NCBI RefSeq assembly: GCF_029581195.1
Contig: NZ_CP120737.1
Coordinates: forward strand, 5,185,001 to 5,249,000
From: Solwaraspora sp. WMMD791
Lineage (GTDB): Bacteria; Actinomycetota; Actinomycetes; Mycobacteriales; Micromonosporaceae
DNA length: 64,000 bases
Direction: 5' to 3'
Numbering within the stretch: position 1 is the first letter of the stretch; each line of letters opens with the position of its first letter. The translations under genes and the position numbers were made by a program. This document shows, in pieces, positions 63,977-64,000 of the stretch. The notes under the pieces were generated by a model. The model did no database searches, was not told the origin of the DNA, and saw only the letters and a list, made by a program, of their open reading frames with translations.

Positions 63977-64000
63977 CGTGCCATGTCGTCCCCGCCCTCG

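Overview
The window is very GC-rich, coding-dense chromosomal DNA from an actinomycete. Gene order (ponA2, wblA/whiB4, two ArsA-like ATPases, ridA, metallo-hydrolase, crp, nth, tlpA-like, nudix, marP) matches a block known from Mycobacterium and Streptomyces. Protein style and the hpt-ftsH-folE-folP-folB-folK block point to the Micromonosporaceae (inference). I see no tRNA, rRNA, CRISPR array, insertion sequence, integrase or phage gene.

Layout. 0-5.9 kb: 5' end of a bifunctional penicillin-binding protein, a long leader, WblA, paired ArsA-like ATPases, and a DUF4177-ridA-hydrolase row. 5.9-15.6 kb: insertion relative to the mycobacterial order: a class III cyclase fused to an AAA/TPR module, a receptor-type Ser/Thr kinase, a DUF305 lipoprotein, a solute-binding lipoprotein and membrane proteins. 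15.7-21.9 kb: crp, cbiZ-like, a CapA-like protein, nth, a TlpA-like thioredoxin, nudix and marP. 21.9-29.2 kb: a partial type VII (ESX) locus with mycosin, a fused three-ATPase EccC and EccD, but no EccB, EccE or WXG100 gene. 29.2-36.5 kb: ppa, a D,D-carboxypeptidase with a long repetitive cytoplasmic tail, a DUF2342 metalloprotease, tilS, an AraC-type regulator, a small membrane protein and hpt. 36.9-39.6 kb: ftsH and folE. 39.6-52.4 kb: a mostly minus-strand cluster resembling a type IV secretion/conjugation apparatus (VirB2-like pilin, PrgI, VirB4, VirB6/TrbL, NTF2-like subunit, muramidase/M23 enzyme) followed by an FtsK/EccC-like protein whose P-loops are all degenerate. 52.7-57.1 kb: folP-folB-folK-DUF3180 and two conserved proteins. 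57.1-60.7 kb: an osmoprotectant ABC transporter with a circularly permuted binding protein. 60.8-64 kb: a repeat-rich membrane protein and a stand-alone nuoD.

How the parts may fit. The class IIIb-type cyclase lies about 6 kb from crp, so cAMP made by one could act through the other. WblA, PBP, MarP and the TlpA-like protein suggest a redox and envelope-stress block. The T4SS-like block separates folE from folP, which usually lie together, and has no relaxase or integrase, so it looks like a fixed secretion or DNA-translocation machine rather than an active mobile element.

Most noteworthy: (1) the relaxase-free T4SS-like cluster with its EccC-like pseudo-ATPase, (2) the circularly permuted osmoprotectant-binding protein, (3) a 23-codon ORF with a strong Shine-Dalgarno sequence joining prgI to virB4 by two ATGA overlaps, (4) many in-frame minisatellites in envelope proteins, (5) a recurring TANNNT box 6-8 nt before start codons, suggesting widespread leaderless transcription.
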